From NCBI RefSeq assembly GCF_022768985.1, contig NZ_JALEKL010000011.1, positions 178,327 through 242,326 on the forward strand: DNA of 64,000 bases. The letters are read 5' to 3'. Position 1 is the stretch's first letter. Each line of letters begins with the position of its first letter. The notes under the pieces were generated by a model that had not been told where the DNA came from, made no database searches, and saw only the letters and a list, made by a program, of their open reading frames with translations. The DNA is from Methanosphaera sp. Lineage in GTDB: Archaea > Methanobacteriota > Methanobacteria > Methanobacteriales > Methanobacteriaceae. This document shows, piece after piece, positions 9,245 to 18,260 of this stretch. A program made the translations under genes and the position numbers.

Positions 9245-11323
9245 TTGAATAACTTGGTAAATATTGACCCAGAAATTGATGCAATAATAAAAAAGGCATA
9301 TCCATACATTAAAGAATTTAACCCAGCACAACAGGCAGTGATAGATTCAGGATATCTTGAAAGTGAAGACAACTACATAATCTCAATTCCAACAGCAAGT
9401 GGTAAAACAGTTCTCGGAGTACTAGCAGCACTAAAAGTACTACAAAAAGGTGGAAAGATAATCTATGCAGTACCACTAAAATCACTACAAAATGAGAAAT
9501 ATAAGGAATTTAAGAGATTTGAGGAATTTGGATACAAGGTAGGTAAAAGTCCAAAAACATCAGACATTGCAGTGATGGTATTTGAATCATTTGATGTGCT
9601 AACACGTTCTGCAAATCAAATAAGTGAAGTTGACCTTGTAATAATTGATGAATTTCACATGATAGGTGACTATTCACGTGGACCTACACTTGAATGTGCA
9701 ATAACAAGAGTTATGGATAAAAACACATCAATACGTCTAATTGCACTATCTGCAACACTAAGAAATATGGATGAACTTGCCTCATGGCTTAATGCAGAGG
9801 TAGTGACCCATGATTATCGTCCTGTACCACTACATAAGGAAGTTCTCTGTACTGAGGAATTTGATACAAAAGATAAAAATAATATTGTCTATAAGATTCT
9901 TAATGATTCACTAAATGAATCAGCACAGATGCTTACATTTGTTGCAACAAGACGATTTACAGAAGCACTAGCAAAGAATATGGCAAAAAAGATTGAAAAG
10001 AAACTACCAGATGAAAGACGAGAGGTTTATGCTGCAATTGCCGAAGACATTCTTGATGTATCAAGACGTGGTGGAAATCAGCCAACAGAGCTATGCTATA
10101 CACTTGCTGAATGCATAAAATGTGGAGTTGCATTCCATCATGCAGGATTATTTGACAGACAAAAAGAGATAATAGAAGATGAATTTATAAATGGAAATCT
10201 TCTAATGATTACAGCAACACCAAGTTTAATGTATGGAGTTAACCTTCCATCAAAAAATGTTATAATACGAGACTATACCAGGTGGACAGAACAGGGATCA
10301 TGTAACATACCAGTATTTGACTTTGAACAGATGGCAGGACGTGCAGGAAGACCAGGATTTGACACAGAGGGAAATGCATATCTTATAGCTAAAAGTTATG
10401 ATGAAGCATTCTATCTTAATGACTTCTATATTGAAGGTGAAATTGAACTTACACATTCAAAACTCATAGATAACCATGATGCAGTACTAAGACAAATAAT
10501 TACACAAGTATCAACAGGAAATGCACATAATGTAGATGAACTTATCGAGTTTTTCAGCAAAACACTCTATGGATACCAGATACAAAATTCATGTGGAGAT
10601 ATGGGATATGCAATTGAAAATTCTATTAAGATAGAAATTGAATCATCACTACAATATCTGATTGAACATCAAATTATACGACCAACACCATCTGGTCTTC
10701 AAACTACACCATTTGGTGTTCTTATATCAAGAAATAATTATTCTGTAAAAACTGCTGTAAGACTAAGAGGTGTTATTGAGAAGATGGATGAATTTAAAGA
10801 AGCAGAACTTATATATGAGGTTGCATCATCTGTTGAAATACCAAAAGTTAACACTAAATATAGGGCAAATAAGGATAATATTCGTGATGTTCTTGGACGA
10901 AATGGAATCTTCATATATAATGTTACACCAGATGATTCAACAGCTGCAAGTCTTCTTGAATGGATTAATGAGAAGAAGGAATATGAAATTGAAAACTATC
11001 TTAAAGTATATGCTGCATCAACATCACGTTCAAGTTATGAAGCATCAAGTCTTGTTAAGTTTGTAGGTAAAATCTGTGATGTTATAGGAATTTATGAATA
11101 TCACAATGAAATTGAAACACTTGCAGCAAGACTTTACTATGGTATTAAGCCTGAATTAATTCCTGTTGTTATTGGAATTAAACATCTTGGACGTCAACGT
11201 GCACGTAAGATCTTTGACATCTTTGGATCAGATTTAAGTAATGTTAAAAAAGAACAATTAATGAAAATTGATGGTATTGGAGAGTCAATTGCTACAAATA
11301 TTGTTAATTATTATCAAAAATAG
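9245..11323 (+). CDS. hel308: Hel308-type ATP-dependent DNA helicase
   Basis: Superfamily 2 helicase of the Ski2/Hel308 group, thought to unwind lagging strands at stalled forks. Visible motifs are FNPAQQAV (Q motif), Walker A PTASGKT (49-55), motif II DEFH (135-138), SAT in motif III and QMAGRAGRPG (motif VI). The C-terminus has helix-hairpin-helix sequence (LGRQRARKIFDIFG, KIDGIGESIATNI) typical of Hel308 domain 5. Length is 692 aa. The start is uncertain: TTG 9245 directly follows GTGAGG, and TTG 9254 is better spaced and would remove three residues. Confidence 0.9.
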   Translation: MNNLVNIDPEIDAIIKKAYPYIKEFNPAQQAVIDSGYLESEDNYIISIPTASGKTVLGVLAALKVLQKGGKIIYAVPLKSLQNEKYKEFKRFEEFGYKVGKSPKTSDIAVMVFESFDVLTRSANQISEVDLVIIDEFHMIGDYSRGPTLECAITRVMDKNTSIRLIALSATLRNMDELASWLNAEVVTHDYRPVPLHKEVLCTEEFDTKDKNNIVYKILNDSLNESAQMLTFVATRRFTEALAKNMAKKIEKKLPDERREVYAAIAEDILDVSRRGGNQPTELCYTLAECIKCGVAFHHAGLFDRQKEIIEDEFINGNLLMITATPSLMYGVNLPSKNVIIRDYTRWTEQGSCNIPVFDFEQMAGRAGRPGFDTEGNAYLIAKSYDEAFYLNDFYIEGEIELTHSKLIDNHDAVLRQIITQVSTGNAHNVDELIEFFSKTLYGYQIQNSCGDMGYAIENSIKIEIESSLQYLIEHQIIRPTPSGLQTTPFGVLISRNNYSVKTAVRLRGVIEKMDEFKEAELIYEVASSVEIPKVNTKYRANKDNIRDVLGRNGIFIYNVTPDDSTAASLLEWINEKKEYEIENYLKVYAASTSRSSYEASSLVKFVGKICDVIGIYEYHNEIETLAARLYYGIKPELIPVVIGIKHLGRQRARKIFDIFGSDLSNVKKEQLMKIDGIGESIATNIVNYYQK

Positions 11324-11354
11324 AAATAATATAAAAGAGGGGAGTGTTATTATT

Positions 11355-11834
11355 ATGGATAAAGTTTATACTAAAATGCCACTAGATGAATTAAATGAAA
11401 TACTAAAACGTGAAGTTAAAGACATATCACTTAAGGAGTTATATGATCTTTCAATTCATTTTGATGAGGAGAGAAAATATCTTCCACGTGAATATAAACA
11501 GGAATATACAGAATCTGTAATTAAGGTAATTGTAAGTAGAATTGCAATGCTTAAAAATAGTCAGGCAACCTATCCTGGAAAGCTTTCAGAAAAGGATGCA
11601 GAGGCAATTAATGAAATTATGGCAGATAGTGATGATAGAATTGAATATATTCTAAATATTATTGTTGTATTTACAACATATCTTAAAAAACGTCCAATAC
11701 ACCTTCCTGGTACTGTGTTCCCAGGTCTTCAGACAATATATTCAGATGGAGAGGACTACTACTGTCCTGTTAAAAAGTATCATATAGACAATCCTAATGC
11801 ACTGTGTAAGTATTGTATTGCAAAGGCTGTGTAG
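11355..11834 (+). CDS. DUF2115 (UPF0305) family protein
   Basis: Protein of unknown function conserved in methanogens, 159 aa. The C-terminus contains C-P-V and then C-K-Y-C, a possible metal site (DYYCPV, LCKYC). The middle is mostly helical. An upstream in-frame ATG inside the helicase gene is ignored, because AGAGGGGAGTG at about 11336-11346 places the start at ATG 11355. It follows hel308 by 31 bases, an adjacency I recall from Methanothermobacter, so a link to DNA or RNA metabolism is possible but unproven. Confidence 0.8.
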   Translation: MDKVYTKMPLDELNEILKREVKDISLKELYDLSIHFDEERKYLPREYKQEYTESVIKVIVSRIAMLKNSQATYPGKLSEKDAEAINEIMADSDDRIEYILNIIVVFTTYLKKRPIHLPGTVFPGLQTIYSDGEDYYCPVKKYHIDNPNALCKYCIAKAV

Positions 11835-11872
11835 AAATTATAAATTAAAGATTATTTTTTTGGTGATTTAGT

Positions 11873-12217
11873 ATGAATGAAGATGATCTTCTTAAAAGAT
11901 ATGAAAAAAGACAAGCTCTTAAAGATAAAATAGTTAAAGAAGAAGTACACAACATTGAAAAAGAACTTAAAAGTGATGATTATAAGACTAAGACATTGAT
12001 TGAAAAAAGTTCACTTGGTGAGGAGTACCATAATATAATCGATGAAAAAGATCAAATTGACTATAAACATCAGGGAAAATTCAATAAAACATACCATAAA
12101 ATTGATGAAATACTCTATAAATTTGATGTAAAAGTTGAACGTAAAAGTGATTTTATTGATGAAAAGATTCGTCAAAAAGAGCGTGAAATTGAAGATAGAA
12201 TTGGTGAAATGTTCTAA
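11873..12217 (+). CDS. Conserved hypothetical charged protein
   Basis: I do not recognise this 114-aa protein. It is very rich in Lys, Glu and Asp, with heptad-like charged stretches that suggest helices or a coiled coil and no membrane segment. GGTGAT precedes the ATG. It follows the DUF2115 gene by 38 bases on the same strand and probably belongs to the same transcript. Confidence 0.7.
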   Translation: MNEDDLLKRYEKRQALKDKIVKEEVHNIEKELKSDDYKTKTLIEKSSLGEEYHNIIDEKDQIDYKHQGKFNKTYHKIDEILYKFDVKVERKSDFIDEKIRQKEREIEDRIGEMF

Positions 12218-12297
12218 AAAAAATTAGTTTAATATAAATTCAGGGGAGGATATGTTTTAATTTTCTAGAAAAAAAAGGATTTAAATAAGGAGGGATT

Positions 12298-12606
12298 TTA
12301 TCCTCCACCTACTCCTCCATCTGTATTTAGATCTGTATCAAATCTTCGTGATAGTTGATCTTGAAGTTTTTCTTCATTTGATAGGTCATCTTTAGATTGT
12401 ACTTTCTGTTTTTTATTTGATTTATCTGTTACTTCTATAAAGTCAACATTGTACCATAATCTTGTTAGTTCATCAACTTCTATTAGAACCCAGTCTGCTC
12501 CATCCTCATTTTTTATGTCAAGAACTTCTCCTATTGTTCCTGTGGATGGATATATGATGTATGTTCCAACGTCAATTTCACGTCCTTGTTTATCTTTTAA
12601 AACCAT
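12298..12606 (-). CDS. DUF2098 family protein
   Basis: Small archaeal protein of unknown function, 102 aa. The N-terminal 60 residues look like a small beta-barrel domain (VGTYIIYPSTGTIGEVLDI, then a DWVLIEVDEL segment and LWYNVDFIEV). The C-terminal 40 residues are polar and end in a Gly-Val-rich tail. AAGGATG precedes the ATG. It is convergent with the preceding gene and 26 bases from the Sua5 stop, with the same orientation. Confidence 0.75.
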   Translation of the reverse strand: MVLKDKQGREIDVGTYIIYPSTGTIGEVLDIKNEDGADWVLIEVDELTRLWYNVDFIEVTDKSNKKQKVQSKDDLSNEEKLQDQLSRRFDTDLNTDGGVGGG

Positions 12607-12632
12607 ATTATCTTTACATCCTTAATTTTTTT

Positions 12633-13250
12633 TTATCTTAATTTTATATCTAATATATCCTCTATTTTATTATCTGTTTTTGATTGTCTTATTATTTTAG
12701 GATATTTATTTGTAAGATCAACTATTGTTGAAGGCTCACTACTTTGTGATATTCCCATATCTATATATGTTGATATTTCATCTTTGAAGTATTTACTTAT
12801 TTCACATATACTTCTTGGTGTTGGCATATTTGATATATTTGCACTTGTTGTGGTTATTGGAAAATCCTGTGTTAGGTTGTATGTTATCTTATTTTTTGGT
12901 ATTCTTATTCCTACTGTTTTCTTATTTGCTGTGATTGTATCTGATATTATATCCTTTTTTGGTAGTATGAATGTGTAGGCTCCTGGAAGGTATGTTTCTA
13001 GTATTTTATCTATTGTTTTATTTGTCTTTGTTATTTGTTTTATCTGATCTGTGTTGTGTACTATTATTGATAACGGCTTTGTATGATCTCTTTGTTTTAT
13101 ATTATAGACTTTTCTTACTGCTTGTGTATCATAGATATTTGCACCTATTCCATAGATTGTATCTGTTGGATATACTATGATTTTGCCATCTTTTAGTTGT
13201 GCTATTATTTCATCTATTTGATGTTTTGTTGGATTTTTTATTATATTCAT
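12633..13250 (-). CDS. Threonylcarbamoyl-AMP synthase (Sua5/YrdC)
   Basis: Makes the threonylcarbamoyl-adenylate intermediate of tRNA t6A37 modification. Visible are the YrdC-fold signature VYPTDTIYGIGANI near residues 21-34, the KQRDHTKPLSIIV segment and the SANIS motif near 136. At 205 aa it is the YrdC domain only, without the long Sua5 C-terminal domain. There is no ribosome-binding site before the ATG, and a TATA element lies about 36 bases upstream, so a very short leader is likely. It is divergent from the AIP synthase gene. Confidence 0.92.
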   Translation of the reverse strand: MNIIKNPTKHQIDEIIAQLKDGKIIVYPTDTIYGIGANIYDTQAVRKVYNIKQRDHTKPLSIIVHNTDQIKQITKTNKTIDKILETYLPGAYTFILPKKDIISDTITANKKTVGIRIPKNKITYNLTQDFPITTTSANISNMPTPRSICEISKYFKDEISTYIDMGISQSSEPSTIVDLTNKYPKIIRQSKTDNKIEDILDIKLR

Positions 13251-13280
13251 TATTTATGCCGTCTTTTAATGGTTTTAATA

Positions 13281-13293
13281 ATTATATATAAAT
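13281..13293. promoter_or_regulatory. Symmetric TATA element shared by divergent genes
   Basis: ATTATATATAAAT lies in the 64-base gap between the Sua5 gene (minus, start 13250) and the AIP synthase gene (plus, start 13315). Its centre is about 29 bases from one start codon and 36 from the other, the spacing expected for near-leaderless transcripts in both directions. Neither gene has a ribosome-binding site. I see no second TATA box in the gap. Confidence 0.5.
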
Positions 13294-13314
13294 CTAAGTA
13301 TAAATATTATAATC

Positions 13315-13890
13315 ATGCTAAATGATAAACTTAGACCCCAGGCTAATAAGATTACTGGAAAAATTGGAGCTAAGATTAATATTAATCCTGATGTTGTTAC
13401 TATTATTGGACTTTTAATTAGTTTCTTTTCAGGTGTAATGTTTGCTTCAGGAGATCTTATCTTTGGAGTTATATTTATATTACTAAGTGGTATTTGTGAT
13501 GTTATTGATGGTGCTATTGCACGTAGTCATAATCGTCAGAGTAAATTTGGTGGATTTCTAGATTCTGTATGTGACAGATTTGCTGATGCTGCAATTATTG
13601 TTGGATTAGTTATTGGTGGCTATATTGGACCGATTCTTGGTGTTTTAGCTGTTCATTCTGCAATGACTGTTAGTTATGTTAGATCTAGAGCTGAAAATGA
13701 GGGTATAAAATGTAGTGTTGGAATTGCAGAACGTGCAGAAAGACTTATTATCATAGTTGTTGGTGCTCTTATTGCTGCTGCATGTGGTAATTCTCATAAT
13801 ATTATGTTTATGACCATTGTTATTCTTACAATACTTAGCTATATCACTGTACTTCAAAGAGTATATCATACCTGGAATAATTTAAAATAG
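13315..13890 (+). CDS. Archaetidylinositol phosphate synthase (CDP-alcohol phosphatidyltransferase)
   Basis: Membrane enzyme joining CDP-archaeol and myo-inositol phosphate for archaeal ether phospholipids. The family motif is present: D-x2-DG-x2-AR-x8-G-x3-D-x3-D (CDVIDGAIAR followed by GGFLDSVCDRFAD, about 62-92). About five to six membrane segments are visible in 191 aa. The exact head group is inferred from similarity to the archaeal AIPS proteins; another CDP-alcohol transferase activity is possible. There is no ribosome-binding site, so it may be leaderless. Confidence 0.88.
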   Translation: MLNDKLRPQANKITGKIGAKININPDVVTIIGLLISFFSGVMFASGDLIFGVIFILLSGICDVIDGAIARSHNRQSKFGGFLDSVCDRFADAAIIVGLVIGGYIGPILGVLAVHSAMTVSYVRSRAENEGIKCSVGIAERAERLIIIVVGALIAAACGNSHNIMFMTIVILTILSYITVLQRVYHTWNNLK

Positions 13891-14099
13891 GAATATCTTT
13901 TTTGATTTAATTATAAGAGGAGGTGGAAGATTTTATTAAATCCTTTTTTTCTCTTATATTTTTTTATTAAATAATTTAGTTATAACTTATAACTTAAAAG
14001 TTGTTATATTAGTTTTCTATGAATCTAATAATTATATACATTTAAATAAAGATTATTAAATAAGACTAAAAACTTAAATTTGGGGAAGGTTAGAAAAAA
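13891..14099. other. Intergenic with possible terminator hairpin
   Basis: TATAAGAG at 13912-13919 and CTCTTATA at 13951-13958 form an 8-bp inverted repeat around a T7 run at 13944-13950, suiting the 3' end of the AIP synthase transcript. An AGGAGGTGG string inside it has no following start codon. No gene is seen. Confidence 0.4.
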
Positions 14100-14342
14100 A
14101 TGGAACCTGAAAAACGTATAAATAAAGACTTAAAAATTTTTGAAGAAAACATAATACCAGTTGAAGAACTTGAACTTTCAGATGAAGAAGTACAAGTTAA
14201 AGAGATGGCAAAACGATACTATGAAGATACAAAGTACTACTTTAAAATTGAAGATTTTCTAACATCATTTGCATGTATTGCATATGCTCATGGACTTCTT
14301 GATTCATTAAGAATAATGCATGACCTTATTGAAGATTCATAA
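14100..14342 (+). CDS. DUF357 family protein
   Basis: Small archaeal protein of unknown function, 80 aa and predicted helical. The C-terminal half has the family pattern AKRYYEDTKYYF and a conserved ALA-like core (SFACIAYAHGLLDSL). It lies 26 bases before the HI0933-like oxidoreductase, with the same strand and a GGGGAAGG ribosome-binding site, so the genes may be co-transcribed. Confidence 0.82.
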   Translation: MEPEKRINKDLKIFEENIIPVEELELSDEEVQVKEMAKRYYEDTKYYFKIEDFLTSFACIAYAHGLLDSLRIMHDLIEDS

Positions 14343-14368
14343 AATTAAAGGGGAGGAAATTAAGCCCT

Positions 14369-15613
14369 ATGAAATCACATAATACCATTATTGTTGGTGG
14401 TGGAGCAAGTGGAATGCTTGCAGCAATAGAACTTGATGATAAAAAAAGTTTACTTGTTGAAAAAAACTCACAACTTGGACGTAAAATTCTAATAACTGGT
14501 GGTGGACGATGTAACATCACAAATAAAGCACCAATAAAGGAATTTATACGTAATTATAATGGGAATGGAAACTATTATCGTGGAGCATTTAATCAATTTT
14601 TTAATGATGACATCATAAAACTTCTTGAAGATAATGGATGCATGACAAAAATTGAAAAGAAAAAACAAGTATTTCCAACAACAGATAATGCAAAAGATGT
14701 AAATGATACACTTATAACTCTTGTTAAAAAGTCAAATACAAAATATGAGCTTAACTGTAATATTGTTGATATAACAAAAGAAGATAATTACTTTATTCTT
14801 AAAACAGCAACTAATAAAGTATTTAAAGCAGAAAATGTAGTGCTTGCCACAGGATCTGATGTATATAAAAATACAGGATCAACAGGTGATGGTGAAAAAT
14901 TTGCAACAAAACTTGGACATACAAAGCCTGATGATATTGTAGGTCTTGCACCTGTTGCAATAAAAGAGGATTGGATCAGTCAACTTCAAGGTATTGCAGT
15001 TGATGTAAAAATTGAAATTAAAGCAGATAAGAAATCATTAATTAAAGATGAAAATGCATCAATAATGTTTACACATAACGGTCTAACTGGTCATATAATA
15101 CTTGATAGTAGTATGCAAATTAATGAGATGCTAAAAAAAGATAAAAAAGTAACAATACATCTTGACTTTGTAGGAAATTTAAACTATGAACAACTTGACA
15201 TAAAACTTCAAAATGATTTCAGCCAATATAAAAAACAAGGACTTAAACGTTATCTTCACACATATATGCCACGAAATATGGTTGAAGTATTTCTAAAACA
15301 CCTAGATATAGAATCTGATACAATTCTTAACCAGGTGACAAAAAAGCAGAGAAACAAACTAAAAGATGCACTTAAAAATACCATCCTAACTGTAGATTAT
15401 GTTGTTAAAAAACAGGCAATGGTAAAAGATAGTGGAATTAGCCATGATGAAATAGATCCAAATACTTTTGAATCAAAAATCATTGAAAATCTCTACATTA
15501 CAGGTGAACTAGTTGAGGGAAGTGGAAAATGTGGAGGATTTAACTTACAAAAAGCTTTCTCAACAGGAGTAGTTGCTGCAAGATCAATCAAAAGAAAGGA
15601 TGATATAAATTGA
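14369..15613 (+). CDS. HI0933/BaiN-family FAD-dependent oxidoreductase
   Basis: Flavoprotein of 414 aa. The N-terminus has the dinucleotide loop VGGGASGMLAA and then the family-typical GRKILITGGGRCNITN (about 38-53). The C-terminus has the second FAD contact ITGELVEGSGKCGGFN. Related proteins are annotated as NAD(P)/FAD-dependent oxidoreductases with poorly known substrates. GGGGAGG precedes the ATG. The stop overlaps the start of the next gene by four bases (TTGA). Confidence 0.88.
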   Translation: MKSHNTIIVGGGASGMLAAIELDDKKSLLVEKNSQLGRKILITGGGRCNITNKAPIKEFIRNYNGNGNYYRGAFNQFFNDDIIKLLEDNGCMTKIEKKKQVFPTTDNAKDVNDTLITLVKKSNTKYELNCNIVDITKEDNYFILKTATNKVFKAENVVLATGSDVYKNTGSTGDGEKFATKLGHTKPDDIVGLAPVAIKEDWISQLQGIAVDVKIEIKADKKSLIKDENASIMFTHNGLTGHIILDSSMQINEMLKKDKKVTIHLDFVGNLNYEQLDIKLQNDFSQYKKQGLKRYLHTYMPRNMVEVFLKHLDIESDTILNQVTKKQRNKLKDALKNTILTVDYVVKKQAMVKDSGISHDEIDPNTFESKIIENLYITGELVEGSGKCGGFNLQKAFSTGVVAARSIKRKDDIN

Positions 15614-16113
15614 TAAAGATAAGCTATAAAAGATCAGACTATCAACAAGATATGATAGATAATATAAAATTACTTGATAATGTAGTAGAGCTTGGATGTC
15701 ATGTTGGAATATCAACACAGATCATCTCAAGACTATGCCAGGATGGATCTGTATATGCATATGATAACAGTCCTGAAAGTACAAAGGCAATGAGAAAACT
15801 TCAAATTGAAAATAAAAATATAATATTTAAAAATGCAGATGTACGAAACTCTGACATTATCAAAAAACAAGCACAACTTGATGATATTGATGTATTATGT
15901 GTTGATCTTGGAGGAGGATATCATCCAGATACAGTATTTAAGGTGTTCTTTTTATGGTCATCAATACTAAAGCCAAGAGTTACATTAATACGAAATCAGG
16001 GACTTATGGAGTTTGTTAATGCATCACAAACAAAAGATGAAACAGATACATCTGGTGGTTATCTTAAGATTGCATCATCTGCCATTGTACAAAAAAATAC
16101 ATCTAAAAATTAA
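15610..16113 (+). CDS. SAM-dependent methyltransferase-like protein
   Basis: Class I methyltransferase fold of 167 aa. Motif I is ELGCHVGIS (about 28-36), followed by the acidic residue in YAYDNSP and the DVLCVDLGGGY strand. It is short and appears to lack an extra substrate domain. The start is a TTG overlapping the upstream stop, which implies translational coupling with the flavoprotein. The substrate is unknown. Confidence 0.75.
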   Translation: MIKISYKRSDYQQDMIDNIKLLDNVVELGCHVGISTQIISRLCQDGSVYAYDNSPESTKAMRKLQIENKNIIFKNADVRNSDIIKKQAQLDDIDVLCVDLGGGYHPDTVFKVFFLWSSILKPRVTLIRNQGLMEFVNASQTKDETDTSGGYLKIASSAIVQKNTSKN

Positions 16114-16129
16114 ATATAGCATCAAACAA

Positions 16130-16138
16130 AATATATAA
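16130..16138 (+). promoter_or_regulatory. Possible TATA box for the ADH synthase gene
   Basis: AATATATAA lies about 110 bases before the ATG at 16240. It would give a leader of roughly 80 bases carrying two GGAG-like sites (near 16175 and at 16224-16229). Only the second is placed to serve the start codon. Confidence 0.35.
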
Positions 16139-16239
16139 ACATATATGATAAATCTATGAGTTTTTTTATTTAAAGGAGAGTTTATCACCAAAACAAATAT
16201 TATTATATTACAGATAGAATTTAAGGAGGAATTAAAACG

Positions 16240-17034
16240 ATGATCGGAAAACAAATTAGACTTGAACGTATAATCAATCGTAAGACAGGTAAATGTGTTA
16301 TAGCACCACTCGACCATGGTATATCAGGAGGTCCAATTCCTGGAATTATAAACATGCCAAAAACAATCAACTCAGTAGCAGAAGGAGGAGCAAATGCAGT
16401 ACTTATGCATAAAGGTATGGTAAAAACTGGACACCGTGGATACGGTAGTGACATAGGATTAATTTTACACCTATCTGCAAGTACAGATGTAGGAGTAGAT
16501 CCATACCACAAAGTACAAGTTACATCAGTTGAAAAAGCAATACAACTCGGAGCAGATGCTGTAAGTGTACATGTAAATGTAGGATCAGAAAAAGAACATG
16601 AAATGCTTGAAACAACAGGAAGAATAGCAGAAGAATGTGACAACTGGGGAATGCCACTACTTGCAATGATGTACCCTAGAGGTCCTAAAATTGAAAGTGA
16701 ACACGACCCTGAAGTTGTAAAACTTTCAGCAAGAGTAGGAGCAGAACTTGGAGCAGACATTGTAAAAACAAACTACACGGGTGATCCTGACTCATTTAAA
16801 GAAGTAGTTGATGGATGTCCTGTACCTGTAATAATTGCTGGTGGACCAAAAATTGAAACACAAAAACAATTATTTGAAATGGTATACGATGCAATAAGTG
16901 TTGGTGGAGCAGGAGTAGCATTTGGAAGAAATGTATTCCAGGCAAAAGATCCAGTTAAAACTACAAGAGCATTAGTTGAAGTAGTACATAACAAAGCAAC
17001 ACCTGATGAAGCAATGGAAATACTCAAACAATAG
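16240..17034 (+). CDS. aroA': 2-amino-3,7-dideoxy-D-threo-hept-6-ulosonate synthase
   Basis: First enzyme of the archaeal alternative route to 3-dehydroquinate. It condenses a 6-deoxy-5-ketofructose phosphate with aspartate semialdehyde, which links it to the asd gene at the left of the window. It is an aldolase TIM barrel with [10 protein letters not shown] (23-32), Tyr145 in MMYPRG and the Schiff-base Lys176 in [10 protein letters not shown]. Length is 264 aa. GGAGGA lies 10 bases before the ATG. DHQ synthase II follows after 36 bases. Confidence 0.94.
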   Translation: MIGKQIRLERIINRKTGKCVIAPLDHGISGGPIPGIINMPKTINSVAEGGANAVLMHKGMVKTGHRGYGSDIGLILHLSASTDVGVDPYHKVQVTSVEKAIQLGADAVSVHVNVGSEKEHEMLETTGRIAEECDNWGMPLLAMMYPRGPKIESEHDPEVVKLSARVGAELGADIVKTNYTGDPDSFKEVVDGCPVPVIIAGGPKIETQKQLFEMVYDAISVGGAGVAFGRNVFQAKDPVKTTRALVEVVHNKATPDEAMEILKQ

Positions 17035-17070
17035 AATAATATAATATAAAAAAAAGGGATGTAATTTAAT

Positions 17071-18153
17071 ATGAAATTTGCATGGATAAGACCAAATGGT
17101 ACATGGAATGACCGTAAAGAATCAATTGTAGCAGCAATAGAAGCTGGATTTGATGAAATTATCGACTCAGACAATGCAGAAACCATAAAAAAACTTGGTA
17201 ATGTTAAAATAATTTCAGACAAAGAAGATTCTGACATCTTAATAATGGGTCTTGATAAGAAAATTACAACAAAAGATGTTACAAATGCTAAACTTAAAAA
17301 TAATAAAAAAGTTGCAGCATATGTGGAAATTAACAATAAAGAAGATGAAAAACTTGTATCAAAACTTGGAAGTATTGCAGATTATGTAATTCTTAAAGGT
17401 AAAAACTGGAAAGTTATTCCACTTGAAAACATCATAGCAAGTCTTCAAGACCGTGAAAGTAAAATTATGGTAGATGTAGCAACATATGAAGAAGCAAAAC
17501 TTGCACTTGAAACAATGGAACATGGATCAGATGGTGTAGTATTATCATCAAACGATGCAAATGAAATAAGAAGACTTGGTGAATTAATAGAAAAAACATC
17601 AAAAGAAGTATATGATCTTAAAGAAGCAACAGTTACAAAAGTTGAATCTGTAGGTATTGGAGATCGTGTATGTGTTGATACATGCTCTATGATGGAAGTT
17701 GGTGAAGGAATTCTTGTAGGATCATTTGCATCAGGACTTTTCCTTATTCACAGTGAAACACTTGAAAATGAATACGTTGCATCAAGACCATTTAGAGTAA
17801 ATGCTGGACCTGTACATGCATATGTTATGACACCAGGAAATAAAACACGTTACTTATCAGAGCTTCAAGCAGGAGATGAAGTACTTACAGTAAAAGCTAA
17901 TGGTGAAGCATCAACAGCTATTGTTGGAAGATCAAAAATTGAAAAACGTCCACTTCTTCTCATTGAAGCAGAATGTGACGGTACAGCTATAAGAACTCTT
18001 GTTCAAAATGCTGAAACAATTCGTCTTGTAACAGATCAAAAACAGCCAGTATCAGTATCTGATCTTAAAGTTGGAGATAAAGTGCTTGCATATTTTAGTC
18101 ATGGAGCACGTCACTTTGGTATGGCTATTGAAGAACAAATTATTGAACAATAA
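17071..18153 (+). CDS. aroB': 3-dehydroquinate synthase II
   Basis: Converts the ADH synthase product to 3-dehydroquinate by NAD-dependent oxidative deamination and cyclisation. This is the archaeal enzyme, not related to bacterial AroB. At 360 aa the whole-length match is clear: the [16 protein letters not shown] start and the conserved [19 protein letters not shown] segment (seen as [13 protein letters not shown]) and [13 protein letters not shown]. It is paired with ADH synthase upstream, so both first steps of the route are co-transcribed. Confidence 0.95.
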   Translation: MKFAWIRPNGTWNDRKESIVAAIEAGFDEIIDSDNAETIKKLGNVKIISDKEDSDILIMGLDKKITTKDVTNAKLKNNKKVAAYVEINNKEDEKLVSKLGSIADYVILKGKNWKVIPLENIIASLQDRESKIMVDVATYEEAKLALETMEHGSDGVVLSSNDANEIRRLGELIEKTSKEVYDLKEATVTKVESVGIGDRVCVDTCSMMEVGEGILVGSFASGLFLIHSETLENEYVASRPFRVNAGPVHAYVMTPGNKTRYLSELQAGDEVLTVKANGEASTAIVGRSKIEKRPLLLIEAECDGTAIRTLVQNAETIRLVTDQKQPVSVSDLKVGDKVLAYFSHGARHFGMAIEEQIIEQ

Positions 18154-18181
18154 AATAGATAATATAGATTTATCTAACTTC

Positions 18182-18204
18182 TTTTTCTTTTTTTTACTTT
18201 TTTT
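18182..18204 (+). terminator. Oligo-T terminator after DHQ synthase II
   Basis: Three T-runs within 23 bases begin about 28 bases after the stop codon. A short AGAT/ATCT repeat precedes them. Unlike many gene ends in this window, there is no C-rich block. Confidence 0.55.
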
Positions 18205-18260
18205 AGATATTACTGAAAATTTTAAATTTATTAATTAAAAATAAAAGGGGACTATTTTAT

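Noticed and set aside
12243..12258. GGGGAGGATATG resembling a gene start
   Set aside because: The frame ends after two codons (ATG TTT TAA). On the other strand it fits the C-rich end signal of the DUF2098 gene.
13916..13926. Strong ribosome-binding-site-like AGAGGAGGTGG after the AIP synthase gene
   Set aside because: No start codon follows within a usable distance. It lies in the probable terminator stem.
16180..16224. Possible Tyr-rich leader peptide (three TAT codons) before the ADH synthase gene, after a GGAG site
   Set aside because: The frame starts with GTT and has a stop just upstream, so no ATG, GTG or TTG is available. TAT runs are expected in AT-rich DNA.
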